Positions 13,241-24,600 of a stretch of DNA of 64,000 nt are shown piece after piece. The stretch is from Endomychus coccineus. Its lineage: Eukaryota; Arthropoda; Insecta; Coleoptera; Endomychidae. The notes beneath the pieces were generated by a model. That model was not told the origin of the DNA and ran no database searches. It saw only the letters and a program-made list of their open reading frames with translations. Location of the stretch: the NCBI GenBank assembly GCA_958510875.1, contig OY294069.1:182387112-182451111 (forward strand), given 5' to 3'. The stretch's first letter is position 1. Every line of letters begins with the position of its first letter. The position numbers and the translations under genes are program-made.

Positions 13241-14540
13241 TGTCGCTTATGCGAAATATATACTAGTATATTTAATGTGTGTTCAGTACGTGATTAATAA
13301 ATTGAACAATTTCCACTGTAAACTTCAATTTACTTGTGAAATAGAATATAGCGAAAACATAAATTTCCTAGATCTCAACATTAGGCATGATGCAGATGGA
13401 GAAATAAAAACTTCATGATTTACTAAAGAAGTTTGGTCTCAACGTTATCTTCACTTTAATTCCGTTGCACCAACAAGTCATAAAAAAAGTGTTATAAACC
13501 GCAGTTAAATTGTCCCACCCAGAGGAAAGTCCCAAAAATTTTAAAATTGTTCGTAATACACTGGAAATGAATGGTCACCAAAAACGTTTTTCAATCCCAT
13601 CATTAAAGAAAGAATGAACAAAATCTATAATGGATAATGGTAATACAGATAATTTTATAACATTACCCATACATTCCGGAGACCTCAGATAAAATTAAGA
13701 AACAGTGTTGGGAAATATTTTTCAAATCTAAATATAAAGACAAACCGACACAGTATACAAATTAAATTGTTTAGATTGCAGTGGGACTTTACAGGAATCT
13801 CTAAACAATAATAACAAATAGAATGCATGGCCATGAATATAGTGAAAGAAACAAAAACTAAGAAAATTCCACCGCCCTGGCCAAACATCAATTCGATTAC
13901 AAAAATGTTAATATTTCAACTAAGGACACAAATTATTATAAAAGATCTATTCTGGATATAATTCGCATAAAACGTGACTCCAAAGCTGTAAATCATAGGA
14001 CAGATATTCAGACATTAAGTCAGATTTATACTAATTTAATTAATTAAAACTCTTGCAAATTTCTACATGCGTCTGTATAATATTGAAAGTATATTTCCAA
14101 TAAGGTCTGACAACGTTTTTCTATTACCTCATAAATTTTTAATATCCGGTTAAGTGGATACTTGAGCTTTTATTTTTGGTTTGTCATATACAGACTTTGT
14201 TTGACATGAGTTTGTATATTATAAGAAAATTGCTAAGCAGTAGATCCTTGATTATTCATATACTTAAAACATCGATGTGGTACAGTTTCGATTATTCGTG
14301 TTTCTGTTCGTTCCGGCGACCTGGGGGCATTTTTTATTTGAAATTGGTGCGATAAGGACGTTTTGTGCGATACAATTAGTTTCAAGAAATCCCGTTTTAG
14401 ACATAATACGTCTTCTGATGAGGGTCGTGAAACCGAAACGTACGTAAAGACGAAAATAATAAGCATATGTGCTAGTGTGATCTATTTCCCGAGAATTTGT
14501 ATATGTAATTCATACGATTATTATACTAGTATAGTGAGGA
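13241..14540 (+). pseudogene. Penelope-like element fragment B (RT end, GIY-YIG region, ribozyme)
   Basis: From about 13285 the frame reads INKLNNFHCKLQFTCEIEYSENINFLDLNI, the end of PLE RT. Near 13750 it reads VYKLNCLDCSGT, the start of the GIY-YIG nuclease with its CxxC. Near 13890-14045 it reads like the PLE C-terminus (YYKRSILDII...VNHRTDIQTLSQIYTNLIN). Frameshifts and stops separate the blocks. A hammerhead motif lies 365 bp downstream at 14409. The same C-terminal stretch occurs as fragment C at 62.2-63.1 kb, so these belong to one family. Confidence 0.8.
14409..14452 (+). ncRNA. Type I hammerhead ribozyme motif in PLE copy B
   Basis: Stem I CGTCTT (14409-14414) pairs perfectly with AAGACG (14447-14452). 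Between them: CTGATGA (14415-14421), stem II region GGGTCGTGAAACC (weakened by substitutions relative to copy A), GAAA (14435-14438), CGTACG as self-complementary stem III (14439-14444), and UA (14445-14446) as cleavage position after A. Very short stem III is typical of PLE hammerheads, thought to act as dimers. Copy A keeps stem II; copy B keeps stem I. Confidence 0.7.
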
Positions 14541-15465
14541 GGAAGTAACAAGAAAGTCTATTAATCAGTAGATGAATTTTTGTAAGGATACAAATATTAG
14601 TATATAATTTTGGTATTTTGAATAAATTTTAATTTACATACTTGTTTTCAACTTTTTATGCAATTGATTTCAAATATTTTGTTCAATACATCAAGATACA
14701 TAATATATGTACGATATCTAATCAGATCGTTAAGCAGTTTTCATGATTTGACGGTTAAGTTACAAAAAATTTCGCCATTCGGTTTTATTGCCAATTTATG
14801 GTTTCATTTTTTTCTCATGCAAAATAGGCGTAATTCTTATTCAGAATAATTTTGAAGTTTCCGTTGCAGAAATGGCGTTTGATAATTTCAACTTTTTTTC
14901 GTTGGTTTTTATACGATCTTTGTTTGTTTCTAGTTTGGAATGATGTCAAACCTAGTATCTTCATTTGAATAAGAATGTCCAACTAACCAATCTGCATATA
15001 TCTGAGATAGTTCCGCAAAGTCCTATCGTAGACAAGTTCGGGTAGTTTTTCAGGGTCACTTTCATTCGATGTCTCGATGATGTAGATTTTCGTTATTTCA
15101 ATTTACTCGATTTCTTATGAAAACCGTAAATCTTGCTCTGGGAATAATCAGAATTTACTGCCAAAAATGTCAATGAGAAAGTTCTCAAACATTAAAACCC
15201 ACAGTTAGTCGTTTTCATCAACGGACTTTCCATTTTTTAAATTGAAACTATCCATTATCATTTTTTTTTACGCCAGTCAGGACCTGTATTGACAAGTAAA
15301 TAGTAAATTTATCATGCTCATAAGCTGTTTATTATTGTAAAATAAACATGAAACATTGTATAAGGATGTTAACATTGAATTTTTTGCATTCCCATAAGTC
15401 GTCAGTTTCAATCCAATTTGCTGTACTTGAGTTTCAATTAATATGATAGACTAGGCATGCGCAAG
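14541..15465. other. Upstream flank of cactus, no gene
   Basis: AT-rich with no supported frame or repeat. The last 200 bp before the cactus exon are more GC-rich and hold the kB-like site and candidate initiator. Confidence 0.4.
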
Positions 15466-15468
15466 TCA

Positions 15469-15478
15469 TGGAAATCCC
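15469..15478 (-). promoter_or_regulatory. Candidate Dorsal/Dif (kB) site upstream of cactus
   Basis: The minus strand reads GGGATTTCCA, a full match to the Dorsal-type consensus GGGWWWWCCM, 203 bp before the cactus ATG. IkB genes are often targets of the factor they inhibit, so negative feedback is plausible. A 10-bp match can occur by chance. Confidence 0.45.
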
Positions 15479-15549
15479 AGAGAGCGTTCTACCTCCAGTC
15501 ATTTGTTTGGGTTCACGCGGTAACGTTTAGAACACACGGCGAAGAACGT

Positions 15550-15555
15550 TCAGTT
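15550..15555 (+). promoter_or_regulatory. Possible initiator (Inr) of cactus
   Basis: TCAGTT matches the arthropod initiator TCAGTY, about 130 bp before the cactus ATG and 70 bp after the kB-like site. No clear TATA box or downstream promoter element was seen. Transcript data would be needed to confirm. Confidence 0.3.
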
Positions 15556-15680
15556 TACCACACGAGTTTAGCAGAGTATCCAACGAGATACTAAAACAAC
15601 AATACAACTTTCCAAAATTATAACAATCGATTCGCATCCGTTGTTTTCGTTAATTCGGGCGATCCATTCCTTCCAACACC

Positions 15681-18600
15681 ATGTCCGGGAAAACTAAAAA
15701 CGTTCGCAATTTCTTTACAGAATTGTCCATCGATCGATCAACTACAGACGATCGAAAGTTCGAAACGTCGGGGACAATCACCACCGTCGACAGCGGCTTT
15801 ATTTCGGCAGGCAACCTGTCCGAATCAGAAGTGAAATTGAGCTCGTCGGAAAACCAGATCGAGTCCAACCGTTTTGCAAAGGCGAAGGAAGAGGAGATGT
15901 TGGTAGATAGTGGAGTCATCGTGAGTTTGGCGGAAGACGTTTCGAAGATGGATTTGGAAAATACCAACATGAATAATCTTGGTCGGATGAGAACGGAAAA
16001 ATTGGAAACCAAACCGCTCAACAGTGACGTTCCATGGAAAATTTATTACCAACAAGATGAGGATGGAGCAACGTGAGTACTTTTATACTTTCTAATATTT
16101 GGGCGATTTTTGTGGTTCAAATGATTCGAACCGATCTGTTATTATATACTCCAAAGATGTCGGAAGAGTCAACAAAGTCAATTAAGCAACAATTTCTCTA
16201 TACCTATGTACACATTAAATGTCTTATCAAATACCAGATAGCGAGTTCAACACCCTGTATACTACAAACCAAACAACCAGACATACATTCTTGACAATTA
16301 TATGACAAATTGCATTAATTTGGCCAAAAGTCGAACATAAGATTCTACTCAATTTCTTAATAGATAAATCACCCTTCATTTTAAATTTTATTTGCTCACT
16401 CCCTATACCTAAATTTATTAATTTCTGAGATATTTCCAATTTAATAACAAACAGATTCTTAGCAATTATTTTATTTATTACAACTAGTTGCCCGATTAGA
16501 AATCATAGTTTGCCTCATTAATTGTTTTCTGTTTCATTATTTTTGTATATTCATTTGTCTTATTGTTACTTTCGCACGGCTATAATTTTTAAATATGTAT
16601 CTGTTTTAAGTAAAGCGAGTGTTTGATAGAAATAAAAACATATAAAGTGTCTTTTCACTTTTAACATACAATACAGGATTGTTCACTAAAAAAAATCTTT
16701 GTTTAATATCTTCTAGATTCTATTATAACGAATATATATAACTTTGACAACACTAATGCCTCTGTATATAGGTTACGGCTAAAGTGCAAGTGTTTTTTGA
16801 TATAAAACGCAACTTGGAGCCTGGTTTAAGACTAAGGTCTTTGATAATTCTTTGAAATAATTGAGAAATCTAAAATAGCTGGATAATAAATGAATACAGC
16901 CCTGGCTAATATGAAAATCAGGATTTATAGTATCAAGAAATAGCAAATGCATCATCTAGTTTACAAACTAACCAACCATAATTCTCTGGCTTATTTCATT
17001 ACCTATTAATTGGACTAATTTTGTATTGTTAAACAAAAGATAAATAATCATTTCCAATAAGTAGGTGTGGGCACCAATTTTTTTTTAATATAGTACATTT
17101 GTACATACTTATCTATTGACAATGCCAATGATACCTAGTCACATAAAATATTCGAAAAATAAATTATCCAGCTAGTTTTTAAGCTATCCAAGTGCGCATA
17201 TTATAGCCATTAACTTACAATATATTATGCTATATTCAACTAATCTAGTTATGTCAATACTGAAGTGTACGAACTGAAGATGTATATCAATCAATCAAAA
17301 CGGGGGCGGACATGTCCGGAGCACTTAAACCCCTTGGTTGGATCCATTGTGCGCCCCTTGATACGAGAATCAGTCCAGCAGGCCTAAGGCAGTGCCGAAG
17401 GCTAAGATTTTGCATGGACTGATATCTCTTATGGCTTCAAGCGGCATATGTGTGCTGCCTAGGTGTTGTAGCCTAAGATAAGCCAGTGCTGGACATTCTG
17501 CATCATATTGCAATCTAAAAATCAATAATCAAGGATCAATTAATATTGTGATTTCCAATCCGTTCGATAACGTTTTATCAACTAACCTGAAAAAATTCAA
17601 TACAATCCTAATCACTTTGGCGCCACTTTTTCGTTGATGCAATAACAATTATCAAAATAATTGTCATCGTAGTATATTTCATCATTTCATCTCTGATAAT
17701 CCGTAATCAACAAAATCCGTTTATTAGTATGTGGAAATACACCTTATTATTTACATTACGTTCTCCAACGATAACAATGATTCTGTTTACGTAATAATGA
17801 GCTGATTTCCTCTTCTTCTGGACAAACACATTTGCATAAATAGTTTGTGCAGTCGTCGATTGTCCTAAAAGAATGTGGAGTGACTCAATTCATCGTTCGA
17901 GTTCGGTATATCTGTTAGGAAATCCTGGTGTTTGAACCATCGCGATAGAAACTAACCCACAACATGCAATTTTCCTGTGAACGTTTCTTATAATTATTCT
18001 GGAAGATCCATTACGGTTCACCGCAAAGTGTGACGCATTCTACAATGAGGTTAGTCTGGGAGAAATCGTAGATCTTAGAAATGTATCAGATCGTGACAGC
18101 TTATTCCGCCACGTATTATTTGTAATCTCGAAAATATTCGGGTAAAAACCGATGATGAAGAAGAACAATTCAGGCATTACCCAATGCCAAATTGCATGAA
18201 CTTTCCTTATCTCGCCAATAACAATTAAGCGGATAATCCAAATCGATAATTGGAAACTACTTAGGTTTATGTTACGTGTGCAATTTTTAATGCAGCTGGG
18301 AACTTATAGACCAATTTATCAGAATTTTTATAGTCTAGGCTGTAAGCTGGGGAAAAAGACCGAATAAATAACTTTTGTTTAGAAGGCGGAATCTGAAAAA
18401 ATGTTTTTGCATGATGTTTTATGATCCCAAAGATAATTCGTGATACGCTAACGGTATGTCTTTGCCCCCCTCATCCCTAGAACGTCAAAATTGGCCCATT
18501 TCTACCCCTCCAATATTAGACAATGAAAACGAAGCTCCGGAAATGGTATCTAGGGGTCGCTGATCACCAATCCGAAGTCGGTTACCCGGAAAACTTTACC

Positions 18601-21600
18601 GGAGAACAGAAAATCGAAAAAATTTGACTATTTTCCAGTTACTTTTCTAAACTTTGTACTTTTTGCCTTCAAGAATATCTTCTACGCGGTTTTTCGGGTC
18701 GCAGATCACGAATCCAAAGTCAGTTCTGCGAAAAATTCGTCGAGAGGTCGGAAAAATGAAAAAATCATTAATTTCCTTTCATTTTCGAACAATTTAAGTT
18801 TTTAATTCTTTATTCACAGCTTCAATATTCAAAAAAAGCCCAAGAACCTATTTTTGAAGTCGAAAATAAAAAGTTTGAAAAATAAGTGGAAAATAGCCAA
18901 AATTTCACTATTTTTTGGTCTCCGGTTGATTTTTCCTGATAACCGACCTCGGATTCGTGATCAGAGACCCATAAAACCCCCTAAAAGTCATTATTTCTGA
19001 AGTCAATTAAAAATAAGTGGAAAATAGCCAAATGTTCCCTATTTTCTGGTCTCCGGTTGAATTTTCCTGGTAACATATTGAAGGGGTAGAAGTGGACTAA
19101 TTTTGACGTTCTGGAGGTGAAGGGGGGGGGGGGGCAAGGGCATATCGTTATCGTGTCACGAATTACCTTTGGGGTTCATAAAACATCATGCACGTTTTTT
19201 CTCAGATTTCACCTTCAACAGAAAAGTTATTTATTTTCCCAGCTTAGACTACTATATGTTTGAAATATCATAAGCCGAATGGTGACAAACTAATAATCAT
19301 TCAGAAACATAAACTATAAAAGAGTGGATACACTCTAACACTATAAATAATAAATAATCACCCTTATCCACTAAAAAACTGTACTGAGGACCTTTCGGCT
19401 ACCAATGAGTTTACTCTGATGATGACTACTTGCTAGGCGAAGGGCCCACAGCACTTAAACAGTATTTTTAGTGGATAAAGGTGATTATTTTTTATTTATA
19501 GTGCTTCAGAAGTATGTATTTACTCAGTAAGAAGTTGTATTGCGCTTCAACCATAAACAGATTCTGTTAGTTATCTGTATACGTGGGCAGAAAGTTAATT
19601 TTAACAAGTTTTGACTGCAAAAAGGTATCTTCATTTACTAAATCATGAAATGATCTACATAACTAAAGTCAATTTCTTCTGCATCGAAAAATTATTTTCC
19701 CGATGTCACGCTTGCCATAACCGAATTCATTCGCGAATTCCACATTTAACAACTCTTCCAAAGCGTTGATTTCGCTGATGCATGTGTGGTGACCTCGGTG
19801 GCAACCAAAAAAAAAGCCGCGGCACTAGATTTTTTCAACGCGATTGTAGGTTACCAAAAGCGTTTTGAGAGAGATTGCGCTCCTGTCAGATGCAATAGAA
19901 CGTAGACAAAATCTAATGGATCTGAAGGAAAGAAAGGCCGACCCAGACATAGTTTACATAACTCGTACCATCATCGATGTCCTCGCTTCGACGATAAGGA
20001 AAGAATTCTGATTGCTTAAAAATCCGGTAATAAGCGAGAAACAATTTGATGAATTTACGAAGGTCATATTCCAATATGTACAATACATAATTACAGCAAT
20101 TGTGCTATTGAATAGAAGATACAAAACGTGAAGAGAATACTACGGTTGGAAATTCCTGAAAATAATGTCAACTTAACGCGAACCTCGAACAGGTTATTGG
20201 GCTTAAATACGTGACTGCAGTGCGATAGTCAAGGTAGCCAGGCATCAACCAGGGACGTCTACACGACAGAGGTCGACGATTATTCGCAAAATGACATAAT
20301 GGATTTAAATAATGATGTGATGGATTTAAATTATCTACACTGATGAATGTGTTGGGTTCAAATCCTTTAGATGATGCATATATCTCGCCAACAAATAACA
20401 TAATGAATCATTATAATTTAAAGTGATTCCAAATCGGCATCTTAATAATATTAATCATTGATTATAAATTAATCAATATATTAACACATGAATATCATTG
20501 GATAATTGGATTGATCATTGTGATATACCTTGAAAATTCTTGGCTTCCGGATGGATTCAGCGTCACAATAGCTCAACTTGATGCCGACGTTTCGCCAACC
20601 ATTACAGGTGGCATCTTTAGGGCAGGCTTGAGGCTTCACTTCGGCATCAAGTTGAGCTATTGTGACGCGGAATTCATCCGAAAGAATTTTCAAGATTAGC
20701 TATCCGCGGAAGTCTACTATCCAAGATATTGTGATATACCATCTCATACAACCTTAAATCTGCAAAACGATTGTGATAATAGAGTAATTCCGAAACACAA
20801 TTTGAATTTAGCATTTAACTTTCCAAACAATCTATTACGCAATAAATAACAAATGATCCGTGGTCCATCGATTACTAACTACCCTAACTTGTAGGAACGT
20901 AAATATATTGCCGTTTAGATGCTCATTGCATCATTTAAATTAAAACCACCAGTCAATTTTTGTTCTCATTATGTCAATAAACTATGACAAATTCGAATAA
21001 TTAATTCCCAATAGATTGATTCATTTTTGCAAATCACAACTGGCTGTACCTATCCTAGTTTAGAATCAATAGAAATCTACAAACATAACACAACCCTTCA
21101 TTTAATCCATTTAATCACCAATTGGGTTTAGGAAATTCCAGTCTGTCCGCTATGTTATATTAAATCCTCATTTACAAGAAAACCCATAATGTTTATACTT
21201 TCCTTAATTTAGGGAATGCCACATTCATGCCTTCAATAATTACACCCTATTAGTTATTGTCAAATACCTCTCTCATAGTATGTTTTGAAAATGCAATCAA
21301 TCGTTTCGATACCTAACAAAGTAATTGCATTGTTCATCCATACAACTGTATCGTGCTGAAGTTGCCGTTACTAACTATGTTAGTGTATCCATAAGTGATA
21401 AAAACGAAGTAAAAAATGTTTTTTATTAAATCAGTATAGAATAGAAGAAGTCTGTTTTCACTTAGGCCATTAAAGCGTAGAATTCATTAGTTTTATTCAC
21501 TGATGACAAAAATAGTTTACACTTAGGTACATGTTGCGCCATTAATTTTTTGCAGGCATACATTTTAGACATTAATAAACTATAAAAGGGTTCACACTGT

Positions 21601-24600
21601 GGATACACTATCCACTAAAATTACTGTTGAGCAATTTATTAAATTCCGATTTATCTCCAGCTCCAATCGAAATAGTATTCAAACAGGCACATTTTGGTTT
21701 ATAATTTAGTTTACTCTGATGATGGCTACTTGGTATTCGAAAGGTCCTCAGTATATTTAGTGGATAAGGGTGATTTTTTCTGATTCATAATGTTTTTTTC
21801 CTAATATCATATCAATTGAGACCGAGCCAAAAGTCTTAATTTTTTCAAAATGAATCACGCCCTGTATTTTATTCCATTAGCTGAAAAGACATTTTTAGTG
21901 ATTTGATTTTTATCAAGCACTCCATACACCTAAAATTATAGATTTCAAACATATTTTCAATTTAACAACAAAAAGAAATTTGTTTTATTGTCATTTTTCC
22001 ACGGATATCTATGCTAATCATTTCTGAATATTCTGTTTGTTATTGAATTGGGAATATTTCAGAATTTAATGAATTTAAGTAAAGGGAGTGGTTGATAAAA
22101 AAATTGTGTTTTGGCTAGCCCTCAATCCAGTTGTTACAATATTAAAAAGGCATATTATCCGAATTTTCATTAATTATAGAATTGCCAATGGTTATTAATT
22201 ATTATTTACGAATTTTGATGAAACCCGTCGTCTTTTTATAGTAAAAATATTCTGGTTCGGTCTTGGTGTTGATAGTGTCTCAGAAAATAGGGAAAAATTT
22301 ATTTTAAGGCCAATTTTTGAGAAGCTGTAGCGTCCACAGGAAAGATTTTGGGACCATGTTGATAGGAACCTTTATTATTACATTATTACATTATAGGAGG
22401 AAATTCATACCAAAGTTAATTTTTTTTTATTTTTTATTTTAACGTGGTAAAAATGCTCTTTAACCCCTCACGCTGATTTCAGTAAATTGAGAATTATTAA
22501 TTCGCATTTGAAATAGATATAGGCGATCTCGTATTTTCGTATTCTCTAGACAGTTGAATAGAATCTTGGAATCAATTTGTATATATCTATCAGATATGAT
22601 AAGTTTGCATTCCTTTCTAACTTTGTAAGGAAGGAGGTACAGATTGTAAAGGAATTTGGGAAAACCTAATTAAAGAATGGCCTTTGTTGTTGTTAAACGT
22701 CCATTTAAATCTGATTCATACGCATCTGTTTACGGATCTTCAAATGACATTCCCGTTTATGTTGCGTTTAATTATTAAAAATTTAATTACTTTATTTAAG
22801 TAAGTATTTGGAGCCAAATAAATATCGGTCACATCAGTAAACGAAGCTCTTCCTTCACCGTTAGGCAACCCGTTTGTAGGACCTTCTGTATAAGGTTACC
22901 TATAGTTTACTCTGATGATGGCTACTTGGTAGCCGAAAGGTCTTCAGTATTTTAACAGTATTTTTTGTAGATAAAGGCGATTATTTCTTATTTATAGTGT
23001 TGCCCCCTTTTTTTTACATTTTTACAAACATTCTACAAAATTAACCTTTCTGTTTTTTTTATAAGCCTTCCATATCTAGAAAGATTCTTCCCATTTTGAC
23101 TGCTTATAAACTATAAAAGAGTTCACACTGTGAATACACTATAACACTATAAATAAGAAACATTCACTCTTATCCACTAAACTAAAGTACTGAGGACCTT
23201 ACGGCTACTTCACTTTCATTATTACTAATTTGTACATTATTATCTTATTCAGATTTTAGTTAAGACAAAGCATTTTCAATCGTATCTGCTTCATTACTAG
23301 TGGTATTAGGTACCTGTTTAATATATTTGCGGACAATATAACATATTAGCGGATTTTAAGTGCTAACGCTTATAAAATTTACCATGTCTTCTCCATTGGA
23401 AATAATAAATATATTAATGAGCTAAGCCTACATAAAAATGTTTCTACTGATTCCGGATATATTGTTCGAGACATTAGAAATCGCCTAGCAGAAGAAGGTG
23501 AGTCTAGTTCATATCTTAATAGCTGTCGAGCGGTAATAATTCTTTCAATAACTCTTTTTGCTGTAATCATGTTTCAATCAAATATTTAATACTAAATCAA
23601 TGGTTTCAATATCACCACTATGACATATCTTGATACACGATGTTACCTTTCCCTTGTCACACTGCCAAACTCTTTCTCGCACTTATAACTATGGTGGTTG
23701 GTGGTGATGAAGAGCAAGTTTAGACCAAAGTACGTAGTTAGTTATGGACAAGAAAGCTCTATAATATATTTTGCTACACTTATGTACTGGTGCAAAAAAA
23801 TCATTGCTTTTCTTGATTGAACAAAATGCCAGATTCGCATAATAGAGGAGACCTAACAAGCAGTAGCAAATAGTTAATTGTTATTTTTGGTACACGAGAG
23901 GAGAAATCTATAATGTTTGTAGCATCGTGTGACCCAGGTATGGAATATTGTGAGAGGATTGGAATTTTGAAAGTTATAGACATTGCGAACAATGTTTGCA
24001 CCAGTCTCTTTCAATTTCATAAGTTCCATCCCTTTCCTTACTTATTATTTTCCCAAATTTCCAAGTAGTAGTTATATTCGGTTAATGGTTATATTAATGT
24101 AGAATAATTTCACACTATTTACTGCTATTACTTTATAATCATACATTACAATAATTAGTTGGTAAGACAAAGTAAGTTTTTACATAAATCGATGCTACCC
24201 AAATTAATTATCCCACTTACAAATATCTCCAAATGTATTTAATGAATCCCGACCTCCACATTAACTAATCGTCGATAATATAACTGTCACGAAATAGTTT
24301 GTAAACTTCTCCAGATGAATGATTAATCGCGCTGAATACTTATTCTCCGTATTATTGTTACAGACAACTGCACCTGGCGATAATCCAAAGACATCACGGG
24401 GCCATTCTGACCATAATACGCAACGCTCCCTGTTTGCTGGACATCCCAGACGACGAAGCCATAACGCCGTTACATCTAGCCGTGTTGATGGGACAATGGC
24501 GCGTAGTGAGATGGTTGATCGTGGCCGGTGCCAATCCAGGTTGCAGAAATCTGCGAGGGGAATCCCCCGTACACGTGGCGGCACGCGTGGGCGATGTGTT

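Larger units (their letters stand above)
16073..24363. other. Cactus intron 1
   Basis: 8.3 kb GT-AG intron (GTGAGT donor, TTGTTACAG acceptor). It holds the LINE, foldback and ribozyme-bearing elements listed separately. Remaining parts (16073-17289, 19511-20534, 20696-21577, 21801-22899, 23213-24363) contain no supported gene. Confidence 0.85.

Noticed and set aside
15650..16055. Minus-strand open frames opposite cactus exon 1
   Set aside because: They are shadows of the clearly coding plus-strand exon.
20481..20699. Open frames on both strands
   Set aside because: Both are by-products of a palindromic element.
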